Shown: one piece after another, positions 13,101 through 25,100 of the stretch
Numbering within the stretch: position 1 is the first letter of the stretch
Layout of the letters: each line of letters begins with the position of its first letter
The notes under the pieces: model-generated
What the model was told of the DNA's origin: nothing
The model's input: the letters and a program-made list of their open reading frames with translations, nothing else
Database searches by the model: none
Assembly (NCBI GenBank): GCA_013407085.1
Contig: JACCGJ010001485.1
Location: forward strand, 62,001-126,000
Source of the DNA: Atriophallophorus winterbourni
Lineage: Eukaryota > Platyhelminthes > Trematoda > Plagiorchiida > Microphallidae
Direction: 5' to 3'
Length of the DNA stretch: 64,000 nucleotides
Made by a program: the position numbers and the translations under genes

Positions 13101-16100
13101 TTAGAATCTGCAGTATGATAGCTTGAGCCTGGTAATATAGACTAAAGTTTGATCTGTGTATTACAATAAACGGTTTTGTATTTCTTTATACTTTCAGTTT
13201 CTCCTGAGCATGTCGAACAGAAAGAAACTCCGCCGATATTTGAAAAGAAACTCCCAGCAAAGATCAAAGTCCCGGTACATCAGACCGCTACGTATGTTTC
13301 CGAAAATGGCATTTCTACTTTTTACATGTTGTTTTTAACGCATTATACTATTTTATCTTTACAATTTTAGGCTTCAATGTGCCGTTTCTGGTTTTCCTCA
13401 ACCAACGGTGCGCTGGTTCCAGAATGGCATTGAATTACGCCCAGTTGAAATCACCTCTCCCTCGGTAGAACCGATAGCAAAGCAGGAACTCTTGGTCGAC
13501 AAAACCACACATACGTATACTTTGTATATTCACGACTTGAATGCATTTGACGTAGGTGAAATCATGGTTCGTGCGGAAAACGAACTGGGTGTGACCATGT
13601 GTCAGAGTGTTCTCGAGTTAGAAATTGTCGATGGTCATGTAATCGAACCTCGATTTATTCGACAGCCACCGGAACGGCTCTTAGTTTCACCAGGCGACTC
13701 GGCACAACTGGAATGTGAGGTAGAAGCCCAGCCACCTGCGGCATTCAGGTGGTTTGTCAATGGTGAGCAAGTTGAGCCATCTGCCAAGCAGTATCGCATC
13801 CTCGATGAAATCAATCGTACCACCTTGGTTATTCCTCGTGTAGAACCAGGTCAAGTAAAGGTAGAAGTCGCTGGACCAACAGGAGCTAAGATTGTTTCGA
13901 CGTCGGTATTAGAAATGCTGGCTACAACCGAATACACAGAACCACCGTCAGAGCTAATAGAACCCAAACCCCTGAAATTCTTGCAAGCATTGCCGTCGGA
14001 GCTGCGTGTAGAACCCTATACCGACGAGGTCACGTTTGAAGTTGCAGTAGAACAGCCGGTAGTGGGGGAAATGTCGACTGATCTTTCTGAGCCTGCATTC
14101 AACTGGTATCGGAATGATACGGAAATAAGTTTGCAACCAACAGCAGTAGAAACAGGGCGGTATGAAATTTCACAGCCGCATACATATCATAGCCAACTAA
14201 TCATTCGCAAACCAGATATAATCGATTCTGGTAAAATTAGATGCGTAGTGTCTAGAAAATCTTCGTTAGGTGAAGAAAAAATAGAAACGACTTGTGAGTT
14301 GGAAATTTTGGAACCGAAGACCGGGCCAGTTGGTGTGGAACTTCCTGGTGTGGCAGCTGAGTTCGTACAGTCTCTACCGCACGAAAGTTTACTCGAGTTA
14401 GGCGCCACTGCTATGTTTGAAGTTGTTACTACCGGCAGACCGAAGCCCGAACTCGAATGGATTGTAAGCTCCCCAGCAACCTCCATTCGCTGTGAAATCT
14501 TAGAACCCAAACCTATAGACGAAACTACTACAAAATACCAATTGGTACTTCATTCGTGTAAAGCAGAAGACAATAACTGTGTCATCGAGGCCGTGCTATC
14601 GTCAGAACAAGGCAAGAGAAGTTCTGTGTGTCAGTTAAAAACCCCAGAATCTCAACCGGAAAGATTAGAGTTTTCAAAAGAGCTTAGCTCAAGTGTTGAG
14701 GTTTTGGAAAATAGTCCGGTCATATTTGAATGCGCAATAGTCCCAATCCAATCCCCGGTCGAATTCAAATGGTACGTGCAACAGGGAGAGGTGACTCAAG
14801 AAATGCCAGAATTCTCGATCCAATCAACCCCGTTTACTTCTCAACTGAAAATACACCACGCGTCATCAGATATGGTCGGTCCGGTGATTGTAACAGTAAC
14901 TCATCCACGAGGTCGGTTAGAAAGCTCCAGCCAGCTGATCGTCCTCTCTCCGAAGCCGCTTCCGGGCGTCGAACAAGAAGAAGTTCAGCCCCTCGTCGAA
15001 GTTGTACCAGAAGATGAGTTGCGCTTTGATCAACCTCTGACAGCACAGTTGTTTAAGCAACCCACCGGTGAAACAGTGATTGAGTAAGTCATTATATATG
15101 TTATTATTTTGAGAACATGATTTCAGCGTACAGTTTTATTCAACCACTTTTGTAGATTGATTTATTTTGGTATCATGGTTTTAACGTCACAGCCATGTCA
15201 CGACGAATGTCTCAGTTACTGAGCGATTATACAATTGCTTCGGTACCTAGTGCTTCGTCATACCAGATTAAGGCCAAACCTTACATAATCGTAGTATTAG
15301 CTCGATGCGTGGTGGAAGCCAGGGAGTGATTTTGTCAAGTCCTTCGAAGCCAAGTCGCGTTCTCTTTCTCACGTCACAGGCTTCAGGACACTCACTGCGA
15401 GATTAATCGCGTCAGCCCCCGCTTTAAAAACACACCGATTGCGTCTCAATTCATCCCTGACGTCAGCCATTTTAACGCTAATCGTGTTCACTCACAAATC
15501 CAACTACGTAAGAGAAAACGATTGGTCAAACGTGTTAATTACGCACAAGGCTATCTTCTAGACGTGAAATTGTCTGCGCCGGTTGTCGGTTCGATCTGAT
15601 TTTTCAATCGATTTCGTGATAACTGGTATGCTTCAAGCCCTCAGAGCGCGGGGCTCGTTTGATCAACCTTGACCAGTTATATCTCGTTCTATGGCGGCTG
15701 CGCCATCCATCTTCTACTGCTTTCGAGGATATTGTAGCTCGAACCGTTATAATGTTCCGGGTTGTGGTATCCTGTATACCATCCGAAAACTCGTGTTTAG
15801 CACTTATCACTAATGTACTTTGCACCTCCACATGGTAGTGCTCACATATTCCGTTTTTACTCACCTCAATCGGTTTTATCGTGTTTAATGACATCAGGTG
15901 GGGACAACAAGATTGGGTTTACTGAGCCATGAATTAGAGTAAAAGTAGTACGTGACAACAGATATTAATCACATTGGCACAGCCAATTCACATGGTGTTG
16001 TATACGTAAACCGATCAATCGTAGTTTGTTAAACGGTCGCTGGTAAGAGGCATCGCACGATCATCGAATATTCATGTGACCTCAGTGAAGATCGCTTTTC

Positions 16101-19100
16101 TAACCACTCAGTTCCTTTAACGCAGCCTCAAGGGACCCAGTTTGTTTGAATATAAGCTTGATAAAGTGATTAAGCAAGCAGCTCCGTGGCGAGATTTCAT
16201 ACCGTGCATGTACTTCCATGGTCGTCATCGACCGAATGAGGTAAATAACAAACCATCTATAGAACTTAAAAATATCTGCACAGATTCACTTTTCGTATCA
16301 AGAGCTAGAATTTATAAATGGGCCATTAAATAGCCTCACATATCTTGGTTTAATTATTGCGATTAACTGTTTGCTGCTGCGGTGGCTTGGTCATGTCTAC
16401 AGAATGGAAAATGGTCGTATTCCAAAAGATCTACTCTATGGTGAGTTGCAATTGAGAAGTCGACCATTGGGCAGACCGCACTTGCGGTACAAAGACGTTT
16501 GCAAAAGAGATATGAAAGCTCTTACCATTGACCCGGCGAGCTGGGAAGAACTTGCTCTTGACCGCTCACATTTAAGGCATTGTGTAAAGCGTCGCCTACA
16601 AGCGTGGGAGGAGCAGATACAGCTCCTGGCTGCTGAACGTAGATCACGCCGCCGGCGTGCAACTGACGCCCTACAACCGAGTTCTGACTATCGTTGCAAG
16701 AGCTGCGGGAGAGATTGTTCCTCCCGAATCGGACTGTTTAGTCATTCAAAAAGCTGTAGAACTTGAAAATTCATGCGATTGTGATGTACATCCATGGTCG
16801 ACATAGACCGGAGGAGGCTAACAACAACTGTTTGCTGTATATTGTACAAAGACGTTTGTAAAAGGAATAATAATATTAACAATAACAAGCGCATGCGGAT
16901 CCTGATCTTAACGTCCCTGCCTGATGAGTGCAAACAGCACGAAACCGGTCGCGGGGTGTGTGACGGAAAAGCATGCAAATATTTTAATAACAATAAAACT
17001 TTCGAACTTGACTCTACGAATTGTGAGGAACTTGCTCTTTTCCAAAGTCTTTGAGGCACTTTGTGATCGGTGCTTTTCAAGCTGACGTAGAACTGGTACT
17101 GCTTTTGGCTACTATGCGTAGTACACCCCAGCCGCGCATGAGCGCCGTTAGTGAAACGAGTACGGCTTGTCACTATTAACATATTGGAGAGATTTTTATT
17201 CCCAAATCACTCTGACGAATCATATGAAACGCTGTGGGTGTGCTTGTGTTGTACATCCATTAATTTCATCAACTAAAGTGTGCTAAATCAGTATATAAAT
17301 TACTGTTTTAATAAAAAATAGTTGGACTGTGCAGAAAGAAAATGCTGAATTACCGACTGGCAGTTAACTTTTTCTTCCTTATTTCCTGCAGACTCGAGTG
17401 CCAACTGAGCAGTACAGAACAGCCGGTTCAGTTGCAATGGTTGCACGAAGGCAACGAACTGACCATGACCGAACGTGTTGAAATGGTAATCGCAGACGAT
17501 ACCGGACAGGTGCGCCTTACCATACGAGAAGCCACTGCTGGGGATGCTGGGGAATACAAATGCTTGGCTACAATCGTGAAACCAGAAGTACAGACTGACG
17601 AAATCCACGTCAAAACAGTGGAAACGAAAACGAGTGTGGACATAAAAGGTAGTCGGCATTTTTCTCGAATGATAGCGCAAACAAAAAGGTTTTATTTCGT
17701 TAAAGCTAATTAAAAAAAGGTAGCATGAATAAGGTTAAAAAATAAATGGAACAACACACTAAGAAATATAACATTCGAATCAATAACAAATGACAATTGA
17801 GGTTGAAACATGAACAAAAAAGAATAAGAAAATTGGTAAGAGCTGGAAGATGTGGACAAGGAGAAAATATAGATGGATTTGATTATGAATTTCGAGTGCA
17901 TTGTTGGTTTTTGCGTAGTGACGAAGCATAGTTAATGGCCCTTGTCATCGTTTCTGTCATACAGACCTCGTGCCCGAAGAGGTCGCACAGGAACATGCGC
18001 CGGAGTCGGTCCAGGTTGAACAGATGGCGGAAGAAAGCGTGGTGGAGCAGGCGCCAACTGAGGTGACGGTTGAGCAGGTTTCCACCGTGACCGCCGCAGA
18101 AGAGTCCCCGGTAGATGCGCGTGTGCAACAACAGCAAGTGCCCATCGCCGAGGCGATTGAGAAAGCCGACCTGAAGTTCGTGAAACCGGTTCAACCGGAA
18201 TTGCGAACCGTGTCGGATCAGGAGTTGCGCTTAGAGTGAGTAATCTGAATTGGCTGTCGCGAGCAGCCGGTTCACGCGTGCATGCATGTCACCGCTGGCT
18301 TAGTTGCCGTCCGGCTGCTCGCGGTCAGACCTGCGTGTGTTTCGCACTGCACTGCACGGCTCTGCTCTGCTCTGTTTGTCGGGACCGCCGAACGCGCTCA
18401 CACGCATCCTCATTTGTTCCACGTCTTCAGAATGGAGTGCCAAATCCAAGCGGACATTGCCCCACAAAGCGTGCAATGGCTGCACGATGGTCAGGAACTG
18501 GTCCAATCAGATCGTGTTGAGACGAGCTTCGTGCAAGACGTGGGCATCGCTCAGCTCGCCATCAGCCAAGTCGGTCCGCTTGATTCAGGAGAGTACACAT
18601 GCATGGTCACCGGTGACGTGGTCGAGCCATCGACCGGACGCCGCGTCTCCAAGACCATCACGTCCACGTCCCAAGTTACGATTTCCGGTAAGCGCGGCGA
18701 GCCACGCTTTGCCTCGATCGCATGTCTCGTTCAGCGCCCGAAATAGCCTCACTCAACTCCCACTTGTCCCGCTTGCACCGCTTGCACAACCTCCCCAGTC
18801 ACACGCTTTCCCAACAACGCTCACATCGCGAGTAATCCCACAACACACAAGTGACCTCGAACCATAACTCTGGCATCACCACGACTAGGAAACACCCGCT
18901 CATTCGCCACTTGCCACACCCACGCTCGCTCGCTCGCTCGCGCTTGCTTGCTTGCTTTCTTGTGTCACCCGCAATTTTGTTCAAAATGACACCACCAAAG
19001 CACATGTTTGCCTCGCGAAAGCACCCATCCTGCGTTCCCAAAGTGCCATTATCCTTGTTAGCCTTGCGATCACAATCACATCTACCGATTCGCCTGAGGT

Positions 19101-22100
19101 GTTCCGATGTGCGGAAAATCTCCGTGTGTGTGTCTGAGCGTGTTGGCGTGCTCTGGTCGTCGGCGTGTGTACGTGGCTGTATGTGTACTCGCGCGTATAG
19201 GTGTGCGTGTCTACTATAGTGAGTTCAATCGACAGGAATACGGGAACGTGTGTTTTGAGGACTACGTTCGTGTACGATCGTTCGGTCTGTGTGAGCGCAT
19301 GGTGAAATCAGCGTGCTTCGATAGCAACAGCGACACGCTGTGACGTATGTGTACCTGAGAGTGTGCGGTGTTGTGAATCGAGGTTATTGAGGGGTGCGAT
19401 TTCGTGTTGGCCGGTGTGGATTGATTTGTTTCGATGGCTGGAATCGATGGGTGTGAGTTTGCGATATGATTGTGGGTTTGGTGTTTGAATGTGTGAAGAG
19501 TGGTTTGTGGGATTTGTGAGATTTGTCCGCGTGTGCATGAGTGTTTGATGATATGCTTGCTGTGAGGTGATCGCCGGACATGTGATGTTCTGGAATCGAG
19601 GAGTAAATCTCGGTGGTTTCGGGTAGTTTGTTGTCTTTTAGAATCGATCGTGGTGTGTACAGGTGTGTGCTTGTGGATTTGATTTTGAATTTCGAGTGCA
19701 TTGTTGGTTTTTGCGTAGTGACGAAGCATAGTTAATGGCCCTTGTAATCGTTTCTGTCATACAGACCTAGTGCCCGAAGAGGTCGCACAGGAACATGCGC
19801 CGGAGTCGGTCCAGGTTGAACAGATGGCGGAAGAAAGCGTGGTGGAGCAGGCGCCAACTGAGGTGACGGTTGAGCAGGTTTCCACCGTGACCGCCGCAGA
19901 AGAGTCCCCGGTAGATGCGCGTGTGCAACAACAGCAAGTGCCCATCGCCGAGGCGATTGAGAAAGCCGACCTGAAGTTCGTGAAACCGGTTCAACCGGAA
20001 TTGCGAACCGTGTCGGATCAGGAGTTGCGCTTAGAGTGAGTAATCTGAATTGGCTGTCGCGAGCAGCCGGTTCACGCGTGCATGCATGTCACCGCTGGCT
20101 TAGTTGCCGTCCGGCTGCTCGCGGTCAGACCTGCGTGTGTTTCGCACTGCACTGCACGGCTCTGCTCTGCTCTGTTTGTCGGGACCGCCGAACGCGCTCA
20201 CACGCATCCTCATTTGTTCCACGTCTTCAGAATGGAGTGCCAAATCCAAGCGGACATTGCCCCACAAAGCGTGCAATGGCTGCACGATGGTCAGGAACTG
20301 GTCCAATCAGATCGTGTTGAGACGAGCTTCGTGCAAGACGTGGGCATCGCTCAGCTCGCCATCAGCCAAGTCGGTCCGCTTGATTCAGGAGAGTACACAT
20401 GCATGGTCACCGGTGACGTGGTCGAGCCATCGACCGGACGCCGCGTCTCCAAGACCATCACGTCCACGTCCCAAGTTACGATTTCCGGTAAGCGCGGCGA
20501 GCCACGCTTTGCCTCGATCGCATGTCTCGTTCAGCGCCCGAAATAGCCTCACTCAACTCCCACTTGTCCCGCTTGCACCGCTTGCACAACCTCCCCAGTC
20601 ACACGCTTTCCCAACAACGCTCACATCGCGAGTAATCCCACAACACACAAGTGACCTCGACACATAACTCTGGCATCACCACGACTAGGAAACACCCGCT
20701 CATTCGCCACTTGCCACACCCACGCTCGCTCGCTCGCGCGCTTGCTTGCTTGCTTTCTTGTGTCACCCGCAATTTTGTTCAAAATGACACCACCAAAGCA
20801 CATGTTTGCCTCGCGAAAGCACCCATCCTGCGTTCCCAAAGTGCCATTATCGTTGTTAGCCTTGCGATCACAATCACATCTACCGATTCGCATGAGGTGT
20901 TCCGATGTGCGGAAAATCTCCGTGTGTGTGTCTGAGCGTGTTGGCGTGCTCTGGTCGTCATCGTGTGTACGTGGCTGTATGTGTAGTCGCGCGTATAGGT
21001 GTGCGTGTCTACTATAGTGAGTTCAATTGACAGGAATACGGGAACGTGTGTTTTGAGGACTACGTTCGTGTACGATCGTTCGGTCTGTGTGAGCGCATGG
21101 TGAAATCAGCGTGCTTCGATAGTAACAGCGACACGCTGTGACGTATGTGTACCTGAGAGTGTGCGGTGTCGTGAATCGAGGTTATTGAGCGGTGTGATTT
21201 CGTGTTGGCCGGTGTGGATTGATTTGTTTCGATGGCTGGAATCGATGGGTGTGAGTTTGCGATATGATTGTGGGTTTGGTGTTTGAATGTGTGAAGAGTG
21301 GTTTGTGGGATTTGTGAGATTTGTCCGCGTGTGCATGAGTGTTTGATATGCTTGCTGTGAGGTGATCGCCGGACATGTGATGTTCTGGAATCGAGGAGTA
21401 AATCTCGGTGGTTTCGGGTAGTTTGTTGTCTTTTAGAATCGATCGTGGTGTGTACAGGTGTGTGCTTGTGGATTTGATTTTGAATTTCGAGTGCATTGTT
21501 GGTTTTTGCGTAGTGACGAAGCATAGTTAATGGCCCTTGTAATCGTTTCTGTCATACAGACCTAGTGCCCGAAGAGGTCGCACAGGAACATGCGCCGGAG
21601 TCGGTCCAGGTTGAACAGATGGCGGAAGAAAGCGTGGTGGAGCAGGCGCCAACTGAGGTGACGGTTGAGCAGGTTTCCACCGTGACCGCCGCAGAAGAGT
21701 CCCCGGTAGATGCGCGTGTGCAACAACAGCAAGTGCCCATCGCCGAGGCGATTGAGAAAGCCGACCTGAAGTTCGTGAAACCGGTTCAACCGGAATTGCG
21801 AACCGTGTCGGATCAGGAGTTGCGCTTAGAGTGAGTAATCTGAATTGGCTGTCGCGAGCAGCCGGTTCACGCGTGCATGCATGTCACCGCTGGCTTAGTT
21901 GCCGTCCGGCTGCTCGCGGTCAGACCTGCGTGTGTTTCGCACTGCACTGCACGGCTCTGCTCTGCTCTTTTGTCGGGACCGCCGAACGCGCTCACACGCA
22001 TCCTCATTTGTTCCACGTCTTCAGAATGGAGTGCCAAATCCAAGCGGACATTGCCCCACAAAGCGTGCAATGGCTGCACGATGGTCAGGAACTGGTCCAA

Positions 22101-25100
22101 TCAGATCGTGTTGAGACGAGCTTCGTGCAAGACGTGGGCATCGCTCAGCTCGCCATCAGCCAAGTCGGTCCGCTTGATTCAGGAGAGTACACATGCATGG
22201 TCACCGGTGACGTGGTCGAGCCATCGACCGGACGCCGCGTCTCCAAGACCATCACGTCCACGTCCCAAGTTACGATTTCCGGTAAGCGCGGCGAGCCACG
22301 CTTTGCCTCGATCGCATGTCTCGTTCAGCGCCCGAAATAGCCTCACTCAACTCCCACTTGTCCCGCTTGCACCGCTTGCACAACCTCCCCAGTCACACGC
22401 TTTCCCAACAACGCTCACATCGCGAGTAATCCCACAACACACAAGTGACCTCGAAACATAACTCTGGCATCACCACGACTAGGAAACACCCGCTCATTCG
22501 CCACTTGCCACACCCACGCTCGCTCGCTCGCGCGCTTGCTTGCTTGCTTTCTTGTGTCACCCGCAATTTTGTTCAAAATGACACCACCAAAGCACATGTT
22601 TGCCTCGCGAAAGCACCCATCCTGCGTTCCCAAAGTGCCATTATCGTTGTTAGCCTTGCGATCACAATCACATCTACCGATTCGCATGAGGTGTTCCGAT
22701 GTGCGGAAAATCTCCGTGTGTGTGTCTGAGCGTGTTGGCGTGCTCTGGTCGTCATCGTGTGTACTAGGCTGTATGTGTAGTCGCGCGTATAGGTGTGCGT
22801 GTCTACTATAGTGAGTTCAATTGACAGGAATACGGGAACGTGTGTTTTGAGGACTACGTTCGTGTACGATCGTTCGGTCTGTGTGAGCGCATGGTGAAAT
22901 CAGCGTGCTTCGATAGTAACAGCGACACGCTGTGACGTATGTGTACCTGAGAGTGTGCGGTGTCGTGAATCGAGGTTATTGAGCGGCGTGATTTCGTGTT
23001 GGCCGGTGTGGATTGATTTGTTTCGATGGCTGGAATCGATGGGTGTGAGTTTGCGATATGATTGTGGGTTTGGTGTTTGAATGTGTGAAGAGTGGTTTGT
23101 GGGATTTGTGAGATTTGTCCGCGTGTGCATGAGTGTTTGATATGCTTGCTGTGAGGTGATCGCCGGACATGTGATGTTCTGGAATCGAGGAGTAAATCTC
23201 GGTGGTTTCGGGTAGTTTGTTGTCTTTTAGAATCGATCGTGGTGTGTACAGGTGTGTGCTTGTGGATTTGATTTTGAATTTCGAGTGCATTGTTGGTTTT
23301 TGCGTAGTGACGAAGCATAGTTAATGGCCCTTGTAATCGTTTCTGTCATACAGACCTAGTGCCCGAAGAGGTCGCACAGGAACATGCGCCGGAGTCGGTC
23401 CAGGTTGAACAGATGGCGGAAGAAAGCGTGGTGGAGCAGGCGCCAACTGAGGTGACGGTTGAGCAGGTTTCCACCGTGACCGCCGCAGAAGAGTCCCCGG
23501 TAGATGCGCGTGTGCAACAACAGCAAGTGCCCATCGCCGAGGCGATTGAGAAAGCCGACCTGAAGTTCGTGAAACCGGTTCAACCGGAATTGCGAACCGT
23601 GTCGGATCAGGAGTTGCGCTTAGAGTGAGTAATCTGAATTGGCTGTCGCGAGCAGCCGGTTCACGCGTGCATGCATGTCACCGCTGGCTTAGTTGCCGTC
23701 CGGCTGCTCGCGGTCAGACCTGCGTGTGTTTCGCACTGCACTGCACGGCTCTGCTCTGCTCTGTTTGTCGGGACCGCCGAACGCGCTCACACGCATCCTC
23801 ATTTGTTCCACGTCTTCAGAATGGAGTGCCAAATCCAAGCGGACATTGCCCCACAAAGCGTGCAATGGCTGCACGATGGTCAGGAACTGGTCCAATCAGA
23901 TCGTGTTGAGACGAGCTTCGTGCAAGACGTGGGCATCGCTCAGCTCGCCATCAGCCAAGTCGGTCCGCTTGATTCAGGAGAGTACACATGCATGGTCACC
24001 GGTGACGTGGTCGAGCCATCGACCGGACGCCGCGTCTCCAAGACCATCACGTCCACGTCCCAAGTTACGATTTCCGGTAAGCGCGGCGAGCCACGCTTTG
24101 CCTCGATCGCATGTCTCGTTCAGCGCCCGAAATAGCCTCACTCAACTCCCACTTGTCCCGCTTGCACCGCTTGCACAACCTCCCCAGTCACACGCTTTCC
24201 CAACAACGCTCACATCGCGAGTAATCCCACAACACACAAGTGACCTCGAAACATAACTCTGGCATCACCACGACTAGGAAACACCCGCTCATTCGCCACT
24301 TGCCACACCCACGCTCGCGCTCGCGCGCTTGCTTGCTTGCTCTTGTGTCACCCGCAATTTTGTTCAAAATGACACCACCAAAGCACATGTTTGCCTCGCG
24401 AAAGCACCCATCCTGCGTTCCCAAAGCGCCATTATCGTTGTTAGCCTTGCGATCACAATCACATCTACCGATTCGCCCGAGGTGTTCCGATGTGCGTAAA
24501 ATCTCCGTGTGTGTGTCTGAGCGTGTTGGCGTGCTCTGGTCGTCGGCGTGTGTACGTGGCTGTATGTGTACTCGCGCGTATAGGTGTGCATGTGTCTACT
24601 ATAGTGAGTTCAATCGACAGGAATACGGGAACGTGTGTTTTGAGGACTACGTTCGTGTACGATCGTTCGGTCTGTGTGAGCGCATGGTGAAATCAGCGTG
24701 CTTCGATAGTAACAGCGACACGCTGTGACGTATGTGTACCTGAGAGTGTGCGGTGTTGTGAATCGAGGTTATTGAGGGGTGTGATTTCGTGTTGGCCGGT
24801 GTGGATTGATTTGTTTCGATGGCTGGAATCGATGGGTGTGAGTTTGCGATAGGCTTGTGGGGTTGCTTTTGGTCTCTGTTGTGAAACTCTTTCCGCATGA
24901 ATCACATTAAAAAAACCCTCAGGTTATTTTCTGGTCTCAATTATATATTGAATTTGTTCACTCTGAGTCCAAACATTAATTTGTTCCCAACGAATTTCTG
25001 TGTTCTTGTTGCCTCTAACTGATTAACATTGTCTATTCCTCGTTTTGTGATCGGCAATCTGCAGCATCAAACAACAGCGAGTAAATCGGGATTTTAAACT

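Larger units (their letters stand above)
17872..24862 (+). repeat. Tandem array of four 1.8-kb coding cassettes
   Basis: Four direct copies begin at about 17872, 19672, 21467 and 23261 (periods 1800, 1795 and 1794 bp). The last is cut short at about 24862. Each holds exon A, a 195-bp intron, exon B and about 1.28 kb of intron. The encoded protein is identical in all four. Introns differ by a few substitutions and small indels: copies 2 and 3 share CAATTGACAGG and GATATGCTTGC, while copies 1 and 4 share CAATCGACAGG. The left border lies inside the intron before exon 11. Confidence 0.95.

Noticed and set aside
19262..23318. Reverse-strand open frames of about 154 codons repeated in the cassette introns
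   Set aside because: They run through GT-rich intron sequence, are rich in Thr, His and Ser, show no domain, and persist only because the DNA is duplicated.
18304..24256. Plus-strand frames of 187-194 codons overlapping exon B and its flanking introns
   Set aside because: They are in a different frame from the Ig-coding exon, cross both splice sites and have Arg/Ser-rich shadow composition.
17872..24862. CRISPR-like or satellite array
   Set aside because: The repeats contain spliced coding exons with conserved frame, and the genome is eukaryotic; it is a segmental exon duplication.
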